Part shown: positions 31,305 through 41,500 of the stretch, in pieces
How positions within the stretch are numbered: position 1 is the stretch's first letter
Layout of the letters: the number at the start of each line of letters is the position of its first letter
Assembly (NCBI RefSeq): GCF_964340395.1
Contig: NC_135557.1
Coordinates: 26,001,114-26,065,113, forward strand
Reading direction: 5' to 3'
DNA from: Glandiceps talaboti
Taxonomy: Eukaryota; Hemichordata; Enteropneusta; Spengelidae
DNA: 64,000 nucleotides
Translations under genes and position numbers: made by a program
Notes under the pieces: generated by a model
What the model saw: the letters and a program-made list of their open reading frames with translations, nothing else
What the model was told of the DNA's origin: nothing
The model's database searches: none

Positions 31305-34204
31305 GAAATAGCTCATACTTGAGTCTAACCCTAACTGTGTTTATTTTAACAGGAATGCTGGTATTGGTATATTTTTTCTATCACTCATTATAACACTCAT
31401 ACTGATATTCTTTCCAAGGGAAGACCCTAGTGCCCCAGTAGTGGAGGACTACACAGTAAGTATGACCACAACACATGTGTTTTGTTATTCTTTCCAAGGG
31501 AAGACCCTAGTGCCCTAGTAGTAGAGGACTACACAGTAAGTATGACCACAACACATGTGTTTTGTTATTCTTTCCAAGGGAAGACTCTAGTGCCCTAGTA
31601 GTAGAGGACTACACAGTAAGTATGACCACAACACATGTGTTTTGTTATTCTTTCCAAGGGAAGACCCTAGTGCCCTAGTAGTAGAGGACTACACAGTAAG
31701 TATGACCACAACACATGTGTTTTGTTATTCTTTCCAAGGGAAGACTCTAGTGCCCTAATAGTAGAGGACTACACAGTAAGTATGACCACAACACATGTGT
31801 TTTGTTATTCTTTCCAAGGGAAGACTCTAGTGCCCTAGTAGTAGAGGACTACACAGTAAGTATGACCACAACACATGTGTTTTGTTATTCTTTCCAAGGG
31901 AAGACCCTAGTGCCCTAGTAGTAGAGGACTACACAGTAAGTATGACCACAACACATGTGTTTTGTTATTCTTTCCAAGGGAAGACCCTAGTGCCCTAGTA
32001 GTAGAGGACTACACAGTAAGTATGACCACAACACATGTGTTTTGTTATTCTTTCCAAGGGAAGACCCTAGTGCCCTAGTAGTAGAGGACTACACAGTAAG
32101 TATGACCACAACACATGTGTTTTGTTATTCTTTCCAAGGGAAGACCCTAGTGCCCTAGTAGTAGAGGACTACACAGTAAGTATGACCACAACACATGTGT
32201 TTTGTTATTCTTTCCAAGGGAAGACCCTAGTGCCCTAGTAGTAGAGGACTACACAGTAAGTATGACCACAACACATGTGTTTTGTTATTCTTTCCAAGGG
32301 AAGACTCTAGTGCCCTAATAGTAGAGGACTACACAGTAAGTATGACCACAACACATGTGTTTTGTTATTCTTTCCAAGGGAAGACTCTAGTGCCCTAGTA
32401 GTAGAGGACTACACAGTAAGTATGACCACAACACATGTGTTTTGTTATTCTTTCCAAGGGAAGACCCTAGTGCCCTAGTAGTAGAGGACTACACAGTAAG
32501 TATGACCACAACACATGTGTTTTGTTATTCTTTCCAAGGGAAGACCCTAGTGCCCTAGTAGTAGAGGACTACACAGTAAGTATGACCACAACACATGTGT
32601 TTTGTTATTCTTTCCAAGGGAAGACCCTAGTGCCCTAGTAGTAGAGGACTACACAGTAAGTATGACCACAACACATGTGTTTTGTTATTCTTTCCAAGGG
32701 AAGACCCTAGTGCCCTAGTAGTAGAGGACTACACAGTAAGTATGACCACAACACATGTGTTTTGTTATTCTTTCCAAGGGAAGACCCTAGTGCCCCAGTA
32801 GTAGAGGACTACACAGTAAGTATGACCACAACACATGTGTTTTGTTATTCTTTCCAAGGGAAGACCCTAGTGCCCCAGTAGTAGAGGACTACACAGTAAG
32901 TATGACCACAACACATGTGTTTTGTTATTCTTTCCAAGGGAAGACCCTAGTGCCCCAGTAGTAGAGGACTACACAGTAAGTATGACCCATGTGTTTTGTT
33001 ACTTAGGCTGTGAGTAGATAAAACCTAATTGAGTTCCCCAGTCATTTGTAGGGGCTTCACACTGCTAAATTTAGTCCACTCCAGGGCCGCTCTAACTTTT
33101 AGTCCAACCTAAAAGTACTAAATGTGAAAGCATTAGAGCAGTCTAAGGCCAACTTTAAATAGTCCAGACCAAAACAGGCTGACTAAGTCCGGACTATAAT
33201 ATAGTCTGGACCTGCTTTGTCAATGTAAAGGCATTTTTGGACAATGGGTTCCCATAAAACTATTGTACAGTATATTGGAAACTATGGTAGTTTTATCTGA
33301 TTTCCTCCCTTCTTCTAACAGGGTTCCTAATCTATGGCAAAATGACTGTGTTTATACAACTCTTGGTAGTTTCTAGCCAGCATAGATAATACTGGTATTC
33401 ATCTAGCAATGCTAGTACAGCAAAGTACCTCTAGAGGGCGCAATTTGTCATGGTAGCACATCTTGCCATACCTCAAGAACACATCCAATGGCAGGAATCA
33501 ATGATTCTGAGAAGTTGTTTGAGATCCGAGTCACCAAAGTATATCTGTCTTGAATCAAAGCCCCACCCCCACACCCCACCCAGTATTCATTTTGTATAAC
33601 ATCAGAGGGATTAGTCTGAATGGGAGTACTGTACTGATTTTACATAATGTACTTGTTAATTGAAGGTAAAGACCTAGGTCTTAGGTTGGAGGGTTGTCAA
33701 ACAAAAGTAGAGGCTTACAATACCTCTGATGCACACCAAGCCTTTGAAAGTGACTTTGGTGCTGTGCAACCTGTGGTTGCTTTCAAAGTTAGTAGAATTG
33801 GCCAAGATCTAGCAGCTAGAGTAGGCATAGAAGAAACAATAGACTGACCACCTTTACAGTATTCTCTTAATTACCCCCCCCCCCCTTTCAAAGGGGACAC
33901 ATCCAGATCTAGTGATGTATTTTACAGTCTACCCCCACCCTCACCCCATCCTCTACCCCCATCCCCACCCCCACCCCATCCTATTTAAAGTGTATTTCAT
34001 TTGTACAACTTTAAGGAAGCAAGGGATTATGAGATCTGAATTGAGTTGTACTATTTTCTGTTTCAGATCTATGATAACACTATCATTGGAAGGACAGTAC
34101 TGGTATCATTTATGGGCTTATTTGTTCTAGTAGGGGTGGTTTTTGTCTTTCTATTCCACTGGATGGACCCAATGCTGGCAAAACCTATCAAGAAAAGATA
34201 TTAA
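26786..34204 (+). CDS. TMEM218: TMEM218, ciliary transition-zone membrane protein (whole gene, coding span)
   Basis: Three exons (26786-26892, 31353-31455, 34067-34204) join in phase to 115 residues, the same length as I recall for the human protein. The product starts MATVLGVGVGIFILAFIWTL, has three hydrophobic segments (about residues 6-28, 37-55 and 78-101), a luminal FFPREDPSAP loop, IGRTVL, and ends LAKPIKKRY, all in register with the human protein. In mammals TMEM218 sits in the ciliary transition zone with the MKS/tectonic module and its loss causes ciliopathy; the role here is inferred from homology. Intron 1 is 4.5 kb and intron 2 is 2.6 kb, both packed with minisatellites. Poly(A) signal at 34535. 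Oddities are the array that copies the exon 2 end and the fourfold copy of the last codons after the stop. Confidence 0.93.
26893..28125. other. TMEM218 intron 1, left part
   Basis: AT-rich intron without supported exons. A 65-bp near-duplicate around 'gtgtctgtggtaagttaca' occurs twice at 27520-27650. Confidence 0.5.
28128..29015. repeat. 43-bp minisatellite in TMEM218 intron 1, about 20 copies
   Basis: The unit is 'gttctgtatgtcatgtacaa' plus 'tggagggagagatagctatt' plus 'atg', with two common variant types (tatacg for tgtatg; agccatt for agctatt) interspersed along the array. Confidence 0.93.
29335..30395. repeat. 31-bp minisatellite in TMEM218 intron 1, about 34 copies
   Basis: The unit is 'aatatcatttatagacaatg' plus 'gacatcatggt'; the left third reads 'aatataattt' and the right two thirds 'aatatcattt', so variants are clustered. 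Confidence 0.93.
30396..31209. other. TMEM218 intron 1, right part
   Basis: No exon. A direct duplication of about 70 bp plus a shared flank around 'cacttacaacaattctagct' lies at 30723-30905. Confidence 0.5.
31215..31302. repeat. (CA)n microsatellite
   Basis: A CA tract about 50 bp upstream of the TMEM218 exon 2 acceptor. Confidence 0.97.
31353..31455 (+). CDS. TMEM218: TMEM218 exon 2
   Basis: Acceptor gtttattttaacag; 103 nt coding NAGIGIFFLSLIITLILIFF and REDPSAPVVEDYT; donor ACA|gtaagtatg. The last 49 nt are the founder of the array that follows. Confidence 0.92.
31407..32990. repeat. 80-bp minisatellite made of TMEM218 exon 2 end plus donor, 20 copies
   Basis: Each unit is 49 nt of exon 2 (from attctttccaaggg to gactacaca) followed by 31 nt of intron starting with the donor gtaagtatg. 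The period is exactly 80 bp and copies are nearly identical, apart from ccc/ctc, cctag/cccag and gta/ata changes. The last copies carry the exon-like cccag. Within each unit 'ttgttattctttccaag' looks like a 3' splice site, so each copy could be read as a 37-nt exon with its own acceptor and donor. Confidence 0.95.
32991..34066. other. TMEM218 intron 2, remainder
   Basis: No exon. It contains an inverted-repeat patch (agtccggactataatatagtctggacc near 33187-33213, split here only by two bases at the centre), C-rich tracts at 33876 and 33940-33990, and no supported gene. Confidence 0.5.
34067..34204 (+). CDS. TMEM218: TMEM218 exon 3 (C terminus)
   Basis: Acceptor ttttctgtttcag; 45 codons from IYDNTIIGRTVLV to KPIKKRY and TAA at 34202-34204. 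Confidence 0.92.
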   Translation: MYDNTIIGRTVLVSFMGLFVLVGVVFVFLFHWMDPMLAKPIKKRY

Positions 34205-34391
34205 ACAATACACACTGGATGGACCCAATGCTGGCAAAACCTATCAAGAAAAGATATTAAACAATACACACTGGATGGATCCAATGCCGGCAAAATCTAT
34301 CAAGAAAAGATACTAAACAATACACACTGGATGGACCCAATGCTGGCAAAACCTATCAAGAAAAGATATTAAACAATACACACTGGATGGA
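34157..34391. repeat. 56-bp tandem repeat of the TMEM218 stop region, four copies
   Basis: The unit runs from the codons for HWMDPMLAKPIKKRY through TAA and eight more bases (acaataca). The first copy is the real coding end; copies two to four and a stub follow directly in the 3' UTR with a few point changes in copy three. Confidence 0.92.
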
Positions 34392-34534
34392 ATACTAAGT
34401 CTCTGTGATATATTGGATCAGGACAAAAGCAAAAACGTTTTAGAAAATGTAATTCATGAGTACCATTGCGTAAAGTATGAACAGAGCAGTGAATATTGTC
34501 TTGTCGCACACATTTTCAGAAGTGTGATGCTGTG

Positions 34535-34540
34535 AATAAA
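34535..34540 (+). promoter_or_regulatory. TMEM218: Poly(A) signal AATAAA of TMEM218
   Basis: AATAAA within tgtgaataaaggttc, 331 bases after the stop codon. Confidence 0.55.
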
Positions 34541-34559
34541 GGTTCAATGCAGCCACAGT

Positions 34560-35067
34560 TCCTATTTTTGAACAAATTTTGGATCAACAACATTTCATCT
34601 TAACTTTTATTGCATTGAATGTTTGTATTGGCGCAAGTACTGTAGAGATATATAGATATATAAAATGAACAATGAAAGAATAACTACATCTACTGAGCCA
34701 TTAACTTCATGAATAGGATTATCACAACATTAAGGTATAATATGTAATGATAGAAAATAAAAACAAGCATTTTTTCAGCAACAATAATTTTACAATGAGA
34801 GTATTTTTATACGATTACACGTGATTTAAAATGAGGGGTGAAATTTTAGTTCTGAGTTAAAAATACCATACCATTTATAGGAATACATTTCACAATATGT
34901 TAATTATAATGCAAAAAAAAAATACAAAGAATTTTTTTGAAGTGCCTACTAAAATTTGCAACAATATTAAGTAAAATGTTCTTATGTAGTACGTGTTTAA
35001 AAACTTTGAAGTATATAATTGAATCCTGTATTTTTCCAACTTATAGTGTTTTGTGTACATACAAAGA
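34560..35067. other. AT-rich intergenic DNA
   Basis: No gene seen between TMEM218 and the hAT-like element. Confidence 0.4.
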
Positions 35068-35346
35068 TAGGGCTTGAAATTAACAGTAGTCATGTCTCCA
35101 CAGACTACAAATTCTTGTCATGGGACTACCATAATTTGCAACTGATAGCCCACTGATAATGTGATGATTTCAAGTTTTGACAATTTACATACATTACTTT
35201 AATAACACACATACATGTAGGTCCAATAGAGGAGCTCTTTTTTCAGTTCAGGAATATAGGGCTATCGGTCACCATCCTTGGAATACAACTTTCTGAAATT
35301 GGTAGCCCACTAGGACAACCAAAGAAAAAGTTAATTCCAAGCCCTG
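35068..35346. mobile_element. Non-autonomous hAT-like element, copy 1
   Basis: The ends TAGGGCTTGAAATTAAC and GTTAATTCCAAGCCCTG form inverted repeats (one inner mismatch plus the first base). CAGGG ends are typical of hAT elements. The interior word 'cagttcaggaatataggrct' is shared with 41809-42055. Target duplication not clear. Confidence 0.6.
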
Positions 35347-35505
35347 AAACAAATACCCTCCTGGTTGACTAGAAAGCACTATATGATATGTAAGTTATAT
35401 AGTAATTAAATGTCTGTGATTACACTGTTGTCATTGTGTTTGTAATCATTTCTTATTTTACATATCCATAACTTTTTGTATATTATGCTTGTACAATGTT
35501 GATAC

Positions 35506-35768
35506 ATAATAATTTTATTTATACTGGATAGTTCTCTAAGTATATAAACACTTGTCTCCCAAGAAGTCCAGTGAGGGCCATCCCTCATGGGTTCAGTGTT
35601 AATGCAGGAGGAAACCAGAGTACCCGGGGAAAACCTGCATGTTCGGTAGAGTCACATTGAATGACACTCTTCTTACTTACAGCTTGGTAAATTTAATCCA
35701 ACCCTGAATGGATTCAAACCCCAAACACAGTGGTAAGTGGCAAGTGGTTTAACTACTCAGCCACTGAC
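35506..35768 (-). mobile_element. tRNA-derived SINE with Deu-type central domain
   Basis: On the minus strand the head reads tggctgagtagttaaacc (A-box-like) and ggtttgaatcc (B-box-like), a pol III promoter as in tRNAs. It is followed by ttttccccgggtactctggt and ttcctcctgcatt, the core of the central domain I know from DeuSINEs, and a tail ending aataaaattatta. A 5'-shortened relative with the same 3' half lies at 50200-50334. Confidence 0.68.
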
Positions 35769-36176
35769 AATACATTGACATGACTGTAGTTATGCACACT
35801 TTACCCCAATATAGATATTGTAGCCTAGTACTGTATTTCCTAAAGGTGATGTAAATATTGAGTCAAAGATTGTTTTCAGTCCAATTAAACTTTCATATCA
35901 TTGGTTTTGTTTCTCGAATAGAAGGAAAAAGGCACATGAATATGGTAGAATATTTCAGATGTTACGTAACAAATAAAAATTACAACATGTAAATTATGTA
36001 CATATTACTTCTGCTATCAAGAAATTATATGTTTTGAATTTTACATATGTTTTTGGAAATATGTAAATTCCTAAGTTTTGTGGATTCTGTAAATGGTGAA
36101 TAAATGAATTTGATGAAAAGCTACCGTGTGGTAAATTTGTTTCAGTAACTGGAAGCAGTTTATATTGTCTTGACAT

Positions 36177-36655
36177 TATATAGTGATATAGTATACTGTG
36201 ACTTAGTCTAGTTCCTGATGACTGTGTTTATATAGTGATATAGTATACTGTGACTTAGTCTAGTTCCTGACGACTGTTATATAGTGACATAGTATACTGA
36301 CTTAGTCTAGTTCCTGACTGTTATATAGTGACATAGTATACAATCTGATTAAAATCTGATGTTAGATAGGCTGGTTTTCCTGTATTTACCTATATTCCAT
36401 CGTTATTGCGTCTTTTACGTGAGTTTTTTTTTTCCTGGGCCAGGAAAAGATGCAATAACGATGGAATATAGGTAAATACAGGAAAACCAGCCTATCTAAC
36501 ATCAGATTTTAATCAGATTGCATAGTATACTGACTTAGTCTAGTTCTTAACGACTGTTATATAGTGACATAGTATACTGACTTAGTCTAGTTCCTAACGA
36601 CTGTGTTAATAGAGTGATATAGTATACTGTGACTTAGTCTAGCTCCTGATGACTG
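36177..36655. repeat. About 50-bp tandem repeat, interrupted by a MITE
   Basis: Around seven copies of 'ttatatagtgatatagtata' plus 'ctgtgacttagtctagttcc' plus 'tgacgactg' with small deletions. The 180-bp element at 36341-36520 is inserted into one copy. Confidence 0.85.
36341..36520. mobile_element. MULE-like foldback MITE with 9-bp target duplication
   Basis: The ends start CAATCTGATTAAAATCTGAT and the other end is the exact inverse; the arms match for about 69 bp without error, with a T-rich centre. Both sides are flanked by CATAGTATA. Because it sits inside a tandem repeat, the empty site is known from neighbouring copies, which proves insertion. A 9-bp duplication and long TIRs fit Mutator-like elements. 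No coding capacity. Confidence 0.85.
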
Positions 36656-36705
36656 TACCGATTTACACTGGATAACAGTATAAATCGGAACACAGTCATC
36701 AGGAC
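36640..36705. repeat. Imperfect hairpin around a 'gatttacactgg' centre
   Basis: 'cctgatgactgt' followed by 'accgatttacactg' pairs with 'tataaatcgg' and 'acacagtcatcagg' downstream; the left arm is also part of the tandem repeat. Confidence 0.5.
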
Positions 36706-36984
36706 TAACTAACTAACTGATTGGTCATTTGGAGAAATAAGTACATGTATGTGTATCTACTGGTATGCCATATCTGCCCTAGGTACAGACATGAATGCAA
36801 TGCTGTGAAACCAAGGGAATTCAAGCACCAAAATATGATAGAAAGATAACTCAACATCAGAGGTATACCACAACTTCTGAACTTTGCTATAACATAATGA
36901 ATGCCATTATTACACTGTTTAGTCCCTCAGACCAAGCACAGATTCCAGGTTAAATCTCAGAGATTTGAATATTATCATACACTG

Positions 36985-37415
36985 ATACATACACACACTT
37001 GCATCCATACACATACACAAATACTACACATACATGTGCATGCATATGTGCCTATGTACACATGAACATCCATGTAAATGTACGTACTTGGCATACATAC
37101 ATACACACACACACACAAACACATATATACACACACATGCATGCATTCATTACGTACGTACGTAAGTACATGCATGCATATGCACGCACACACACATACA
37201 TACATACTACACATACATGTGCATGCATATGTGCCTATGTACACATGAACATCCATGTAAATGTACGTACTTGGCATACATACATACACACACACATACC
37301 TGCACGCACTTACACACAAACACATATATACACACACATGCATGCATGCATGCATTCATTACGTACGTACGCAAGTACATGCATGCATATGCACGCACAC
37401 ACACATATATACAGA
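36985..37415. repeat. Duplicated CA/CATG-rich block, two copies of about 190 bp
   Basis: The block from 'actacacatacatgtgcatg' to 'atgcacgcacacacacat' occurs twice (about 37023-37200 and 37207-37405), with different simple-repeat lengths. Frames through it are artefacts. Confidence 0.75.
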
Positions 37416-37429
37416 CATGTGACTACACC

Positions 37430-38468
37430 TGATACTTCCATTAGAAACACTGACCACTTGAACACTATTGGGTGATAAGCATTGAAATTTATTCACAATC
37501 CTTACAGCTTGTCTAAGCAAACTTAACACAATAGCAGTGTGTGTGTGTGTGTATGCCTATAATACATAGTTGATTGTAACTTCTGTTCCACTGCTAACAT
37601 TATAAAATAAATCACATTTTCTTTTTCTACACACAGCTTCATAACACTTGGTCAAAATTTTTCAAATGAAGCCTCTATACATAAATTGAAATTCCAACAA
37701 ATTGGTCATGTATTTCCAAATCAAGAACATTATCAATAAAATACACAAAAGCAGTTCTGAGTTTTTTATACCTTGTTTGTTTTTGAAATTCATGATAAAA
37801 CTATGATGAGGGAGATGATACACTTGTAGCACAGACTGTCTAATAGTACCACCAGTAACTCTGTTTACTTGTCTTGTCTATCTCTTGATATATCTTTGTA
37901 TTTGTATGTATTTCTCTGTTTGTCACTGGAAAGCTACAAAGATCACAGCATAGAACTTATGTACGTCATATAACTCTTTGCTTACAAACCTATTAAATTA
38001 TGCATTTTATACAAAAACTTTGAAAGTTGACATAAAACAACAACACACAACTACTGACTCCATGCCTCGATATACAGAAAAATACACAGTCCAGAATATC
38101 TCTGCAGTAAGTGAGTACAAAATGGTTTTAATTTCTGACAAGTTTCGTACCTTTGTGGGCTTTCTCAAGAAATCTATTTGAATTATCAATAACCTGACCA
38201 GACTAGACATACAGCATTAATTTTCATTTTTTAACAATACAAACAGCATAGTCCAGAGACCATCTATGACTTTGAATCCTTTCATAGCCATGAATGGCCT
38301 CTAGACTACAAACAACAACGCAAAGGCATTCAACTTATAAGTTTTTGACTAATAACTCAAATATAAAAGTACACTTGTTGCTAGGCAACATTCTCAGCTT
38401 GTTGCTAGGTAACAATATACAACTGATACCAGTACTTGTGTGTTGTTGTTAAAAACAAATGAAGGTTT
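37430..38468. other. Probable 3' UTR and flank of SDHC
   Basis: No exon. A minus-strand AATAAA at 37488-37493 (within gtgaataaattt) could end a UTR of about 980 nt. Its context (aagg(a/t)ttgtgaataaattt) recurs at 22190, so it may also belong to a dispersed element. Confidence 0.35.
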
Positions 38469-38582
38469 TTAGGAGACTGGAATAGCAGCCAGACCCCATG
38501 CAGCAATGATGGACCACAAGACTACAGCATAACCAGATCGATATAGGTTCTTCATTTCAAAGCCATAACCCATATCCCAGAA
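38469..38582 (-). CDS. SDHC: SDHC coding exon 6 (C terminus)
   Basis: Acceptor gatctctttcacag; FWDMGYGFEMKNLYRSGYAV then a hydrophobic helix ending GLAAIPVS and TAA. Confidence 0.94.
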   Translation of the reverse strand, partial: FWDMGYGFEMKNLYRSGYAVVLWSIIAAWGLAAIPVS

Positions 38583-41500
38583 CTGTGAAAGAGATCAAAT
38601 ATTATTGACTATTGACTTACTGACATTATTAATTAGTCAATCTGTCATCACTAAACAACTTATGACTTACTTATACTGTCATTTGTTTGGTGGATAAAAC
38701 TACTATCAGTCTAACTTATCACAGATTTATGATTTCACTTCTCTTCACTATCACTTGTAGCAGAATCACAGGTCAGTGACATAGACATACTAATGCCAGT
38801 CCAACTGTAGTTAGTAGTTGGCACACAGATTGTGTTGATTAGACTTAACAAGTGCATAACTTTGAATTTGAATTAAAGAAAGACAAGGCCAGGGTTTTTA
38901 AACCAGCCTTTGCTAATATTTTGAATTACTGTTAATTACATCAACACAACACAACACAACACAACACAACACAACACAACACAACAACAATATCAATAAG
39001 TTGACAGCAGTAATCAGTACAAGTGTGCTAAAGACAGAAATAAGTCTGACTGGACTTTTCCTTTAAGTTGATAGCAGTAATCAATACAAGTGTACAAAAG
39101 GTAGAAATAAGTCTGACTGGACTTTTCCTTTAAGTTGATAGCAGTAATCAATACAAGTGTACTAAAGACAGACATAAGTCTGACTGGACTTTTACTTTAA
39201 GTTGATAGCAGTAATCAATACAAGTGTACAAAAGGTAGAAATAAGTCTAACTGGACTTTTTCTTTAAGTTGATAGCAGTAATCAATACAAGTGTACTAAA
39301 GGCAGAAATAAGTCTGACGACTTTTTCTTTAAGTTGATAGCAGTAATCAATACAAGTGTACAAAAGGCAGAAATAAGTCTGACTGGACTTTTTCAGAATA
39401 TATCATCATAAGACATTATGAAACACTTACAAGATGTCTAACACCGTTACCCATATGGTACATTAGTGGCCAGGCTATTGTTGCCTTTCCAGCATACAAT
39501 AATAGTGGATGTAGCTCTAATCCTTTGATGATGTCCACATAATGCATGAAGTCTTGTGGCAATACATTCATTGTAATCGCAAAGGTGGAAACACCTGATA
39601 AAAATAGACAATATATAACACTTTACTATATTTAGGAACTGATATTTGGGAATTAAAAAACTTCATGAATTTCACATATTGTTTCAATTTTCTTTCTTCT
39701 GAAATGTGCAAAACATTTGAAGGAATATCAGTACACTTGTGAATATTTCTAAGAGTGTGGTTGCTCTATAAAATGCTCTACTTTGATCTATACATATATA
39801 GACTTTGAATACTTACTAAGAGTGTGATTGCTCTATAGAATACTCTACTTTGATCTATACATATATAGACTTTGAATACTTACTAAGAGTGTGATTGCTC
39901 TATAGAATACTCTACTTTGATCTATATATATATAGACTTTGAATACTTACTAAGTGTGATTGCTCTATAGAATACTCTACTTTGATCTATACATATAGAC
40001 TTTGAATACTTACTAAGAGTGTGATTGCTCTATAGAATACTCTACTTTGATCTATACATATATAGACTTTGAATACTTACTAAGAGTGTGATTGCTCTAT
40101 AGAATACTCTACTTTGATCTATACATATAGACTTTGAATACTTACTAAGAGTGTGATTGCTCTATAGAATACTCTACTCTGATCTATACATATAGACTTT
40201 GAATACTTACTAAGAGTGTGATTGCTCTATAGAATACTCTACTTTGATCTATACATATAGACTTTGAATACTTACTAAGAGTGTGATTGCTCTATAGAAT
40301 ACTCTACTTTGATCTATACATATAGACTTTGAATACTTACTAAGAGTGTGATTGCTCTATAGAATACTCTACTTTGATCTATACATATAGACTTTGAATA
40401 CTTACTAAGAGCCATAATGGCACCAGTTGCTCTGTGACAGATTGACAAGATTGCTGTCAGTTGAGGCTGTCAGAGATAATACAAAAATAATAATTAACAC
40501 AGTGTTTTCTTGACAACATTGCCACTGCTTGACAAGAATACAACTTTCACAAATACCTTCAAAGCATTATAACTAAAGCAATGACTCCTCGGCAAACACT
40601 AACAAGTTCACTTCAGAATCATATTCTAAAAGTTCACATCAGAATAATATCCTAAAAGTTACTTCCAAGTCAAATCCTACACTATGTAGTTCTCAACTAA
40701 GAGCATTGATTCTTTACCACAGACAACTTCAATTCTAGGCTAAATCACTCAACCTTCATTGGTTTATATTGTACATGACATAATGATGGAAGACTAGTCC
40801 ACCATTGTATGAATTGACATAAACTGTATAATTACTTGTGAGGTCTATTGGCAACTATACATGTCATCATTGTCCACCACAGCCTTTTTTACGTTGTCAC
40901 GGAAGAAATCAGCTCTGGTTTGTGAGAATGATACATTATCAACTTATTGTAAATACTAATAACTGGACAACACTTTAATAGCATTAAGAAGATATGTGTA
41001 AGATAGTTCAATTCAAGACAGCCATGAATTTCTACTGAAGAGTTCTTGAACTCTGATGTATAACAATTTACCTGGTAAATCCAGAATGGTGAACGTGGAC
41101 GTTTCAGTGTTTTTTGTTTCTTCCAGAAGACATTATTTTGGAAATCCCAGAATTGATCCTTTTCTTTGCGATCTTCTAAATGATAGAGTGGTACCTTACT
41201 AGGTGTTGAAATACTACCACCTGAGGCAAGTACCCTACATTGTACAGAGATTATACAACATTCAGTAAATATCTAAAGCAACAGGGACACGGGTTCACAA
41301 CAATTATATTTTTTATGTTAATTTCTGCTATATTCCTGTTTACTTAGTCATATTATACACACTATAGTGATGATGGTTCTATGGTGATATACATGAACTT
41401 GCAATTGTCTTGCTTATAGTAAATTGCAGGGGTGAACAAATCCACTGGTCCTGGGTCCGGGACTAGTGATTTTTTTGGGCGGACCACACAAATTTTACCT

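Noticed and set aside
33647-33847. 66-codon frame in TMEM218 intron 2
   Set aside because: No recognised motif and not needed for the TMEM218 reading frame.
35700-35768. A tRNA gene
   Set aside because: A- and B-box-like motifs are present but no full cloverleaf can be drawn; the sequence continues into a SINE body.
36975-37475. Cys/Met/His-rich frames on both strands
   Set aside because: They come from a duplicated CA/CATG-rich simple-sequence block.
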